A stretch of DNA of 64,000 nucleotides from Bacteroidota bacterium (GTDB lineage: Bacteria; Bacteroidota; Bacteroidia; AKYH767-A; 2013-40CM-41-45), in contig JADJON010000001.1 of the NCBI GenBank assembly GCA_016713765.1, positions 2,108,001 to 2,172,000 of the forward strand, written 5' to 3'. This document shows positions 25,198 to 32,951 of this stretch, in pieces. Numbering within the stretch: the first letter of the stretch is position 1; each line of letters begins with the position of its first letter. The translations under genes and the position numbers were made by a program. The notes under the pieces were generated by a model that saw only the letters and a list, made by a program, of their open reading frames with translations, was not told the origin of the DNA and did no database searches.

Positions 25198-27570
25198 TCA
25201 AAATTTGAAGTTCCAGGTGACACTTGGAATGATCGGGAAGAGCGAGATCTGCTTGGCTTGGATCTCGATGGTTCCGTTTTCCGACTTGGTGTCGAAGTAA
25301 ATGATGTACGGATTGTACCGGTTGTAAACATTGAACACCGAAAAGTTCCAGCTGGATTCGTATTTGCGGCCGGGCTTGTTCTTCAGCGTAGCCGAAAAGT
25401 CCAGTCGGTGATAAGCAGGCAAACGGTAGTTGTTGCGTTCACCGCCATAGTCCTGCACAATATTGCCGTCTGATAAGAGGTACAGGCGTTGTGGGAAGGT
25501 GTTCAGGTTTCCGGTGGAGTATTCCCAGGTCGCACCGAGGATCCATCGTGTTCCCATCTGTCGGGTCAGGACGATGTTGATGTCGTGCCGGCGATCGAAC
25601 TTGGCAAAGAACTCTTTACCAAGGTTCAGGTCTTCGAATTTCCGTTTGGTCCAGGAGAGCGTATAGCCGATCCAGCCACTGAACTTTCCGGCTGATTTTT
25701 TAATGAACCATTCTGTCCCGTAACTCCATCCCCTTCCGAATACGAAGTTATTGTCGATGTTGTCGTTCACCGTTTCTTCCGGCAGGAATCCTTCGCGGTA
25801 TTCGACCTGGTTTTTCATCTCCTTGTAATACGCCTCCACCGAGGTTTCCCAGGCATTGTCCTTGAAATTCCGGAAGTATCCGATCGCGTATTGTGTTCCG
25901 AATTGCGGGCGGACGATATCCGTCGAAGGAATCCAGACGTCCGTAGGCAGCGAGATCGAGGAGAGCGAAGCCAGGTGGATGTACTGGTAATTCTGCGTAT
26001 AGGCCGCTTTGATCGAGGAGCGGTCGTTCAAGGCAAATCGTACCGAAAGCCGGGGCTCGAGCTTCAGATAGGTCTTGATGTTTTCTCCCGGCGAGTAGTG
26101 CAAGGTGTCGGTCACTACGTTCCGGACCGGATCTCGTACATACCGGTCGAACGGCCCGACTTGCTGGAAGCGGGAAAGTCGAAGTCCGCCGTTGACCTTC
26201 CAACGGTCGTCGATTTCATATTCGTCGTTGACGTATATCGCTGCATCGTGGGCATAATTGCGCAGCACTTTCCCCAGATCGAATTTGACATCTCCTGATT
26301 GCGCGGAAGCGTTGCTTGGTACGAAAACATGGAAGATATACTGAGCACCAAACTTGACCGTATGCAAGACGTTCGGTAGCCAGGTGAAATCGGTCTTTAG
26401 GTTGTAGTCGGTGATGCCACTGAATAACTTGAAGTTGAAGGCATCCTGTCCGCCTTCGAATTCGAACTTGTAATTCGTGTAAATGAGCGAGGTGTTCATG
26501 AACAGGCGGTCGGTGAACAAGTGATTCCAACGCGCTGTGGCCGTGGCATTACCCCAGGGAACTTTGATATAGAAATCCGATTCCTGGCTTTTGAAGTTGA
26601 AAACATCGCGACCGAAATAGCCGCTCAGAAACAAACGATCATTTTCACCAAGACGGTAGTTGACCTTTGCGTTGAGGTCGTAGAAGTAATACTTGTTGCC
26701 GGCAATGTCGGAGCTGCTGCTCACAAACGGTTTTCCCATGAACAAGTCGATGAACGTGCGGCGAGCCGACACGATGAACGACCCGGTATCTTTCCGGATC
26801 GGCCCCTGAACCGTCAGGCGGCTGGATACGAAACCGATACCACCCTCGGCTCCGAATTTCTGGTTGTTCCCTTCCTTCATTTGAATGTCGAGCACCGATG
26901 CCAGTCGACCACCGTAGTTGGCGGGCATGCCTCCCTTGGTAAGGGTGACATTCTGCACCGCGTCAGCATTGAATACACTGAAGAAACCAAACAGGTGAGA
27001 AGCGTTGTAAACGACCGCTTCATCCAGGAGAATGAGGTTCTGATCAGGGCCACCTCCGCGTACGTAGAAACCGGAGTTTCCTTCTCCGGCGGATGAAACG
27101 CCGGGTAGTAGTTGGATCGTCTTCAGGACATCGACTTCGCCCATGAATGCGGGAAGGGTCTTGATTTTTTCGATCTCGATCTTCTCCTTACCCATGTCGG
27201 TTGACTGGACATTCCGGTCAGCTTTTTCGCCGCTGATCGTGACTTCCTTGGTCTCGATCGCCCCCGATTGCAGGGAGATGTTGATGCGTAGGTCCTTATT
27301 CAGGTCAACGGACCGCTCCTCACTCTTGAAACCCAGGTAGGAGATGACCAGCGTGTATTGCCCGGCAGGAAGCGTGATGGAATAAAAACCATACTGGTTG
27401 GTCGTTACACCTTTCAGGTTCTCTTTGATGTAGACATTCGCTCCGAGGAGTGATTCGCCGGTAGCTGCTTCCCGAATGAAGCCGCTGACGGTATGATTTC
27501 CCGGAGTTTGAGCCTGAACCATCGGTTCGATGGAGAACAGGAAGATGAAGCAAAACAGAATAAAACGCAT
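25198..27570 (-). CDS. TonB-dependent receptor with carboxypeptidase-like domain
   Basis: 790 residues with a signal peptide (MRFILFCFIFLFSIEPMVQAQ). Carboxypeptidase-like domain at residues 28-110 (VSGFIREAATGESLLGANVYI), plug at about 125-240 (ALPAFMGEVDVLKTIQLLPGV, YVRGGGPDQNLILLDEAVVYN and GGMPANYGGRLASVLDI), and a barrel ending in SVTWNFKF with the terminal Phe needed for barrel assembly. This is the Bacteroidota receptor type that pairs with DUF4249 lipoproteins, as here. The receptor is expected to import an unknown ligand. A TACCTTCG element on the minus strand at 27602-27609 is a possible promoter. Confidence 0.9.
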   Translation of the reverse strand: MRFILFCFIFLFSIEPMVQAQTPGNHTVSGFIREAATGESLLGANVYIKENLKGVTTNQYGFYSITLPAGQYTLVISYLGFKSEERSVDLNKDLRINISLQSGAIETKEVTISGEKADRNVQSTDMGKEKIEIEKIKTLPAFMGEVDVLKTIQLLPGVSSAGEGNSGFYVRGGGPDQNLILLDEAVVYNASHLFGFFSVFNADAVQNVTLTKGGMPANYGGRLASVLDIQMKEGNNQKFGAEGGIGFVSSRLTVQGPIRKDTGSFIVSARRTFIDLFMGKPFVSSSSDIAGNKYYFYDLNAKVNYRLGENDRLFLSGYFGRDVFNFKSQESDFYIKVPWGNATATARWNHLFTDRLFMNTSLIYTNYKFEFEGGQDAFNFKLFSGITDYNLKTDFTWLPNVLHTVKFGAQYIFHVFVPSNASAQSGDVKFDLGKVLRNYAHDAAIYVNDEYEIDDRWKVNGGLRLSRFQQVGPFDRYVRDPVRNVVTDTLHYSPGENIKTYLKLEPRLSVRFALNDRSSIKAAYTQNYQYIHLASLSSISLPTDVWIPSTDIVRPQFGTQYAIGYFRNFKDNAWETSVEAYYKEMKNQVEYREGFLPEETVNDNIDNNFVFGRGWSYGTEWFIKKSAGKFSGWIGYTLSWTKRKFEDLNLGKEFFAKFDRRHDINIVLTRQMGTRWILGATWEYSTGNLNTFPQRLYLLSDGNIVQDYGGERNNYRLPAYHRLDFSATLKNKPGRKYESSWNFSVFNVYNRYNPYIIYFDTKSENGTIEIQAKQISLFPIIPSVTWNFKF

Positions 27571-27671
27571 AAAGTAGATAAGGAAGGCCGGATTGGCGCC
27601 GCGAAGGTAGAAACAGACCATTGGATAATTGGTTACCGGTTTCTTAAAAATCAGTGATTCTTCGTGTCAAC

Positions 27672-27702
27672 TTGAATGCCCCCGATTTGCGATGTATCTT
27701 TG
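27672..27702 (+). promoter_or_regulatory. Promoter of rnpB
   Basis: TTG at 27672-27674 and TATCTTTG at 27695-27702 are 20 bases apart, matching the Bacteroidota TTTG / TAnnTTTG pair. The predicted transcription start, a few bases downstream, agrees with the 5' end of the RNA. Confidence 0.6.
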
Positions 27703-27715
27703 CAGCACGTTCTTA

Positions 27716-28102
27716 TCATCGCCGGTGACCTTGTCGCTCCGTTCAGTCGGGGAGGAAAGTCCGGGCAATATCGGGCAGCCTGCTTCCTAACGGGAAGGGA
27801 TCCTGAAAGGGATCATAGAAAGTGCCACAGAAACTAAACCGCCAGGAGCGCAAGTTCCGGGTAAGGGTGAAAACGTGAGGTAAGAGCTCACGGCAGCTAC
27901 CGGCGACGGTACTGCGGGTAAACCTCAGGCATTGAAAGACCAAATAAGCCGTGGAAGGAACTCGTTTCCGGGAGGGTGGCCCATCCGATGCTTTTGCGCC
28001 ACGGCGGGTAGGTCGATCGAGCGGGCATGTGAATGCACGCCCAGATAAATGACAAGGGTCCCGCTTGCGGGAAACAGAACCCGGCTTACGATCCGGCGAT
28101 GA
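27716..28102 (+). ncRNA. rnpB: RNase P RNA (bacterial type A)
   Basis: Catalytic RNA that trims the 5' leader of tRNA precursors together with RnpA. Conserved blocks in order are GAGGAAAGTCCGGGC near 27750, CCACAGAAA near 27825, the GGGTGAAA and GTGAGGTAAGAGCTCAC region near 27865-27893, GGTAAACC near 27918, the AGATAAATGAC block near 28044, and ACAGAACCCGGCTTA at 28074-28088. Helix P1 is a perfect 10-bp pairing of 27716-27725 with 28093-28102, which sets the ends. The length, about 387 bases, is normal for the class. Confidence 0.95.
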
Positions 28103-28109
28103 CCACATG

Positions 28110-28146
28110 AGCAGCTGCCCCACAACGGGGTGGCTGCTTTCCTTTT
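28110..28146 (+). terminator. Terminator of rnpB
   Basis: 12-bp stem with two G-U pairs (28110-28121 with 28127-28138), then a T-rich run. Confidence 0.8.
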
Positions 28147-28184
28147 GTATGGGCAGCAAAAAAGCGATGTCGGCCCTTAAATCG

Positions 28185-28192
28185 TATCTTTG
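28185..28192 (+). promoter_or_regulatory. -7 element TATCTTTG, 6 bases before an ATG
   Basis: Exact TAnnTTTG ending 6 bases before the ATG at 28199, implying a nearly leaderless mRNA. No clear -33 box is visible in the 40 bases after the rnpB terminator. Confidence 0.5.
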
Positions 28193-28198
28193 AACCCT

Positions 28199-30289
28199 AT
28201 GCCGGTAGAGCTGATCACGGAACACTCCCCGCTTTGGCTAGTTGCCTGCCTGCTGCTTGGACTGCTATACGCCTTCGTGCTCTACCGATACCCGGCTGTG
28301 GAATCGCTGGGTAAGGTGTTGCATCGGCTGTTGTTCCTGTTCAGGGCGTTGGTTGTTTCATTCCTCGCTTTTTTTCTGCTCTCCCCTTTATTGCGTACCC
28401 TTTCAAGGGAAACGGAGAAACCGATTCTATTGCTTGCCGCAGACAATAGCCAGAGTCTTTTACTCAACAAGGACTCCGCTTATTATCGTTCCGACTATTC
28501 AACCGACCTGCATCGGTTTGCCGCGAAGCTCGATGATCAGTTTGAAGTCCGCTGGCTGCGCTTCGGAGAAGAAGTCCGGGAATCCGATACCCTCGACCTG
28601 AAAGACCGGCAAACAGACCTTTCGAGTTTGTTCTCGGAGTCCGCTATCCGCTATGCAAACCGGAATGTAGGCGCTATCGTAGTGGCGAGCGACGGAATCA
28701 TCAACAAAGGCATCAATCCTGCCTATGTTTCGACCGGGATACAGGCTCCTGTCTATTCGATCCTGCTGGGCGATACGATTGTCAGGAAGGATCTCTTCAT
28801 CGCCCGGGTCAATCACAACAAGACGGCTTATCTCGGAAATACCTTTCCCATCAATGTCGTGGTGGAAGCCCGACAATTATCCGGTCAGCAAATGACCTTG
28901 ACGGTGAAAGAGGATTCCATTGTCCGGTTCAGCCGCAACTTCCCGATCACCGGTAACCGTTTCCGCCAGGAAATCCCGGTCTTGCTGGAAGCGCTCAAGA
29001 AAGGCCTGCACCACTACAAGATCGAGTTGAATCAGTTGCAGGGCGAAGTGACCTATACGAATAATGAACGGGATGTCTACATCGAAGTGCTGGAGCAAAA
29101 ACAACAGATTCTGATACTTGCCGCCGCGCCTCATCCAGACCTCGGAGCCTTTCGGGAGGTACTCGAACGCACCCGGAATTATGAGGTCAAGACCCGACGA
29201 TTCGAGAAATTCGACGGCAACCTGAGCGGATTGAACCTGCTCGTCTTGCACAACCTGCCTTCCCGCAACCAGAACCCGGAGGCCCTTCTCAAAAAGGCTG
29301 CCGATGCCGGTGTCCCGGTCTTGTTTATCCTGGGTACATCGCTCAATGTAAACGCATTTAATGCGCTCCAGTCCGGTTTGGTTATCCAGGGTGGTAGCAC
29401 GGATCGGACGAATGCCGCCGGACCGGTACTGGACAACAACTTTTCGCTCTTCAGTTTGTCGGATGTACTGCGCGGTTCAATCGCATCCTTTCCGCCACTG
29501 CTGGCTCCTTTTGGAAAGTACAAGCCATCCGGTACTCCCTATGTACTGCTGAACCAGCAGATCGGCGCCGTAACCAGCGCGGAACCGTTGTTGTTCTTCA
29601 CAGAAAACGGACGCAGCCGTAGAGGATTTCTATGCGGCGAAGGCTTTTGGAGATGGCCGATTGCCGATTACAGCCAGAACGGATCCTGGGATGCAAGTCA
29701 GGAGTTGTTGCTCAAGACGGTGCAATTCCTGTCGGCATCCGGAAACAGGAGCAACTTCCGTGTACTCGCACGAAACAGCTACGCTGAAAACGAAGCGATC
29801 ATTCTGGATGCCGAAGTGTATGACCAGAGTTACTCGCTGGTGAATACCCCGGATGTTTCACTTATGTTGCTGCGTCCTGACGGAACCAGGTTTCCATTCA
29901 CTTTCTCCAAATCGGGCAACGCCTATTCGCTCAATGCGGGATTCCTGGCGCCAGGGGAGTACCGGTATGATGCGAATGTCCTGGTCGGTGACAAGCGCTA
30001 TAGCGCCACCGGGCGCTTCAGTGTTACGCCCATTCAGGCGGAACGGGAGGAAACCGTAGCCGACCATGCGCTCATGTTCAATCTGGCTGGTAAAAACGGC
30101 GGTGCAGCGTTCAGTCGCGATCAATTGGATATGCTAGCCGATACCTTGTTGAAGCGGGAAGACATTCGCACCGTCAGCTATTCCCGTATCCGACTGGAAG
30201 ACCTGATCCAGGTAAAGTGGATCTTCTTCCTGCTCATGGGGCTCCTGGCTGCCGAATGGTTTATCCGTAAACGTTCGGGGCTTTATTGA
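28199..30289 (+). CDS. Large membrane protein, VWA-like fold, unknown function
   Basis: 696 residues. Two N-terminal transmembrane helices (about 12-30 and 43-65), a large extracytoplasmic region, and one C-terminal helix (VKWIFFLLMGLLAAEWFI) with a basic tail. The segment ILLLAADNSQSLLL followed by GAIVVASDGIINKG has the layout of a von Willebrand factor A domain with a degenerate MIDAS site. The rest contains Ig-like beta regions (VVVEARQLSGQQMTLTVKED and ANVLVGDKRYSATGRF). This matches conserved Bacteroidota membrane proteins of the BatA/YfbK-adjacent type with no assigned role. Its 3' end overlaps the convergent oxidoreductase gene by 7 bases. Confidence 0.75.
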   Translation: MPVELITEHSPLWLVACLLLGLLYAFVLYRYPAVESLGKVLHRLLFLFRALVVSFLAFFLLSPLLRTLSRETEKPILLLAADNSQSLLLNKDSAYYRSDYSTDLHRFAAKLDDQFEVRWLRFGEEVRESDTLDLKDRQTDLSSLFSESAIRYANRNVGAIVVASDGIINKGINPAYVSTGIQAPVYSILLGDTIVRKDLFIARVNHNKTAYLGNTFPINVVVEARQLSGQQMTLTVKEDSIVRFSRNFPITGNRFRQEIPVLLEALKKGLHHYKIELNQLQGEVTYTNNERDVYIEVLEQKQQILILAAAPHPDLGAFREVLERTRNYEVKTRRFEKFDGNLSGLNLLVLHNLPSRNQNPEALLKKAADAGVPVLFILGTSLNVNAFNALQSGLVIQGGSTDRTNAAGPVLDNNFSLFSLSDVLRGSIASFPPLLAPFGKYKPSGTPYVLLNQQIGAVTSAEPLLFFTENGRSRRGFLCGEGFWRWPIADYSQNGSWDASQELLLKTVQFLSASGNRSNFRVLARNSYAENEAIILDAEVYDQSYSLVNTPDVSLMLLRPDGTRFPFTFSKSGNAYSLNAGFLAPGEYRYDANVLVGDKRYSATGRFSVTPIQAEREETVADHALMFNLAGKNGGAAFSRDQLDMLADTLLKREDIRTVSYSRIRLEDLIQVKWIFFLLMGLLAAEWFIRKRSGLY

Positions 30290-31359
30290 TCGCCGACGAA
30301 AATATAGTAGCGGGCGATGTCCGTCTCCGGATGCAGTGTTCCTTTTCCGCTTAACCAATCAGCAAAGTTCTCTGTCAGCCAGGGTCCCATGAGGACTCCC
30401 TTGCTGCCAAATCCATTCAACAGGAAAACATTGGCATGCTTCGGATGACGGCCGATCAGCGGACGACGCCCTTTTACAGCCGGGCGTATACCGGCCTGGT
30501 GGTCTATTAACTCAAAGGGCAGGCGTAATACACTTTCCAGTTTGTCTATCAGGTCTTTTTTTGCCTGTTCAGTCGGGATTTGATCCAGTTCATGCCAGGA
30601 GTAAGTTGCTCCGGCTCGAAAGCGTTCATTTCCGATCGGCACGAGGAATAGTCCATGGAAAATAATATGCTGTTGCGGCAAACCCGGTACGCGAATCGTG
30701 AGGATCTCTCCCTTCACAGGGTCAAATGGTAACCAGGACCATAATGGATTCTTTCTCGCTTGTTCCCCTTCACAGAAGATGATGGACCGCGCGCTGACCT
30801 GGTTGAATTGAACGAACTCCTCGGTAAGTTGAAGTGATGTCGGATCAAAGGTGTCCGTCAATAATATCCCTTGGTTACTCCATTTTACCCGGAAGAAGTC
30901 AAGAAAACGGGGCAGATCCATCCAACCACAATGCCGCATGACGAATTGCCCCGCCGAAGGTTGTAAGGCAGTTTTATAGTCATCATCCGTATACTGCCCG
31001 ACGAGCAAGTGATCGAGATCCGGATCGGACATGCGGGCAGTCCAGTCGTTGCATTCCTTTACAGTGGCGGCTACTTCCAGTCCATCGACCGCGTGATAGA
31101 ACAACTCGCCGGTATCGCGATGCAGGGAATTATAGTAGGATTCATTGAAGGTGAGAAAGGTGTCGGCCATCCAGCTTTTAGCACGCCTGCGACCGGTTAC
31201 CGGATGGACCAAACCCGCCGCAACGCGTGAAGAGGATACCGGTTTTTCCTGTTCGACAATGCGGAAGGAGATTCCCCGGCGTTCAAAAGCGCGCCCCAGT
31301 AGTGTACCTGCCAATCCCTGACCGACGATCAGATAATCTACCACCGCATCCTGATTCAT
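30283..31359 (-). CDS. FAD-dependent oxidoreductase (DAO family)
   Basis: 358 residues, probably cytoplasmic. Rossmann motif DYLIVGQGLAGTLLGRAF at residues 8-25, then EQEKPVSSSRVAAGLVHPVTGRR, typical of the D-amino-acid-oxidase/MnmC C-terminal fold, and a C-terminal FAD-contact region RPLIGRHP..NVFLLNGFGSKGVLMGPW. It resembles the oxidoreductase half of MnmC and glycine-oxidase-like proteins, but lacks the methyltransferase half, so the substrate is open. The start overlaps the end of the upstream gene by 4 bases, so it is the last gene of a three-gene operon. Confidence 0.82.
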   Translation of the reverse strand: MNQDAVVDYLIVGQGLAGTLLGRAFERRGISFRIVEQEKPVSSSRVAAGLVHPVTGRRRAKSWMADTFLTFNESYYNSLHRDTGELFYHAVDGLEVAATVKECNDWTARMSDPDLDHLLVGQYTDDDYKTALQPSAGQFVMRHCGWMDLPRFLDFFRVKWSNQGILLTDTFDPTSLQLTEEFVQFNQVSARSIIFCEGEQARKNPLWSWLPFDPVKGEILTIRVPGLPQQHIIFHGLFLVPIGNERFRAGATYSWHELDQIPTEQAKKDLIDKLESVLRLPFELIDHQAGIRPAVKGRRPLIGRHPKHANVFLLNGFGSKGVLMGPWLTENFADWLSGKGTLHPETDIARYYIFVGDQ

Positions 31360-32258
31360 GGACGCGTACCGGTAAATCCGACCAGAGCAAGACGATCCGA
31401 TGCCGAGTTAACGGCAATCCGATAGAAGTCGCCGATGGATTTGGAAAAGTCGGCGATCTCGGCCCATTCGCTTCCGCTATTCAACTTTCGTCTGTACAAC
31501 TTGCCTTTGGATCCCATCAACAAACTGCCATCGGATAGAACAGTATAATCTTCGCTGCCGGCCAGCGTGGGGAAAAGCTCCCTTGTTGCATAGGTTTTCG
31601 CGTTCATGGCAAGTATTTTCCATTCAAGCTCGTTTGCCTTGACGACAAAATACAGTTCCGAGCGATCCGGATTCATGCGCATGCAACGTCCTATGTCAGA
31701 GGCGATGAGAGTACGCTGATGCGTTCGGAGGTTCAGCACTTGCAGCGTATTGGCCGGACCCAGGATGAACATGGCCAGCATGCTGTCATTCATCCAGCAA
31801 TAGTATCCGATCGAATCGGTGCCGGGTTCAGGACGGGGTATGGAAATGTCATGATGGGCGGTAGGCAGACGGTAGAACCGTTGGCCGGAATCCAGGTCAA
31901 CGCGTACCATCGACAAGAATTGCATGTTATGCGAATAGGAGGGGGAATATTCGCTTTCGGGCGAATCGGTTATCGCTACATCCTTGCCGGATAATTCGTA
32001 CTGACGGATATCGGCAGATCCGGAATCCGGAATGCGCACATACAACAGGGTAGAAGTACCCGGTATGAAGCTGGGCTGGTTGTCGTATCCTTTCCGGTTT
32101 GTGATGTTCACAGGATTATCGAACGTGAACTTGTCCTGATCCTGCTTGAACCCCACCAGGAAAATATCAGTATCAGGTAATTGAGCCTTTACTCCGGTTG
32201 AAACGAGCACCAGCCCGACGAGCAAGCGCAGCTTTTTAGAGATTTCGTTGTATGACAT
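31356..32258 (-). CDS. Exported PD40/TolB-like beta-propeller protein
   Basis: 300 residues with a signal peptide (LRLLVGLVLVSTGVKA). The body contains TolB/PD40-like propeller blades: NRKGYDNQPSFIPGTSTLLYVRI, SPESEYSPSYSHNMQFLSMVR and CMRMNPDRSELYFVV. No enzymatic motif is visible. The start overlaps the end of the upstream membrane-protein gene by 23 bases and its stop overlaps the oxidoreductase start by 4, so the three genes form one operon. It is probably periplasmic; the function is unknown. Confidence 0.75.
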   Translation of the reverse strand: MSYNEISKKLRLLVGLVLVSTGVKAQLPDTDIFLVGFKQDQDKFTFDNPVNITNRKGYDNQPSFIPGTSTLLYVRIPDSGSADIRQYELSGKDVAITDSPESEYSPSYSHNMQFLSMVRVDLDSGQRFYRLPTAHHDISIPRPEPGTDSIGYYCWMNDSMLAMFILGPANTLQVLNLRTHQRTLIASDIGRCMRMNPDRSELYFVVKANELEWKILAMNAKTYATRELFPTLAGSEDYTVLSDGSLLMGSKGKLYRRKLNSGSEWAEIADFSKSIGDFYRIAVNSASDRLALVGFTGTRP

Positions 32259-32907
32259 TTTTTCGTGCAGGTTGAAGCGTGATGGTGCGGTCCGTACTGT
32301 CGATCTCCGTACTCACATAGGTGTTATGAATACGATAGGCTCGAATGCTGATGGAGTCGTTTCCTGATAGTTCCAGGACGCGGATGGAATCGACCGGTCC
32401 GGCAAAGTCGATGTCCCGTGCGATCGTACTGCGATAGATCCCGGTCTTCCGTACGAGTTTGTATCGCAGCGTTGATTTGGAACGCAAGACCGCCTGCTGT
32501 TCCTCGATGAAATACCGGTTTCCGAGGTCGAACGTTTTGCCCAATGAGTCGGTGTAACGAAAGGTCAACAGAAAATTGACAAGCATGGAAGGGGAAAATA
32601 GGAAGAGCGGAAAGGTGAGTGCAAACAAACCGAAATAGATTTTTACCGGGAAGGCCGTTGGGACGCGCCAGACGAGCCCCGACAACAGGACACCGGAAAT
32701 GATAAAGGCGAAGAGCAGGTAATGAGGGGCCTCCGGATCAGGATTCTTGACCAGAACGAAGGATAGGATGGCGCCGATTCCCAGTAGCCCGTGGGTAACA
32801 GCCAGACGGTTGAATGTCCCCCGGGGTACCCGTCGAATGCTGATCATCAGGATCAGTCCGCCCAGAACGGCTAATATGTAAAGGCTGAGCGTGAGATAAA
32901 ATGCCAT
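32236..32907 (-). CDS. Membrane protein of unknown function
   Basis: 223 residues. Four hydrophobic helices in the first 120 residues (YLTLSLYILAVLGGLILM, AVTHGLLGIGAILSFVLV, YLLFAFIISGVLLSGLVW and IYFGLFALTFPLFLF) are followed by a beta-rich soluble domain of about 95 residues. No family recognised. It is the first gene of the operon with the propeller protein and the FAD oxidoreductase, and is divergent from the PNGase F-like gene (44 bases between starts). The ATG at 32907 is preferred over the earlier frame start. Confidence 0.7.
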   Translation of the reverse strand: MAFYLTLSLYILAVLGGLILMISIRRVPRGTFNRLAVTHGLLGIGAILSFVLVKNPDPEAPHYLLFAFIISGVLLSGLVWRVPTAFPVKIYFGLFALTFPLFLFSPSMLVNFLLTFRYTDSLGKTFDLGNRYFIEEQQAVLRSKSTLRYKLVRKTGIYRSTIARDIDFAGPVDSIRVLELSGNDSISIRAYRIHNTYVSTEIDSTDRTITLQPARKNVIQRNL

Positions 32908-32951
32908 GATCCGGGGTATCTTTCTTAATTTACCACCCAAAGCTATTAAAC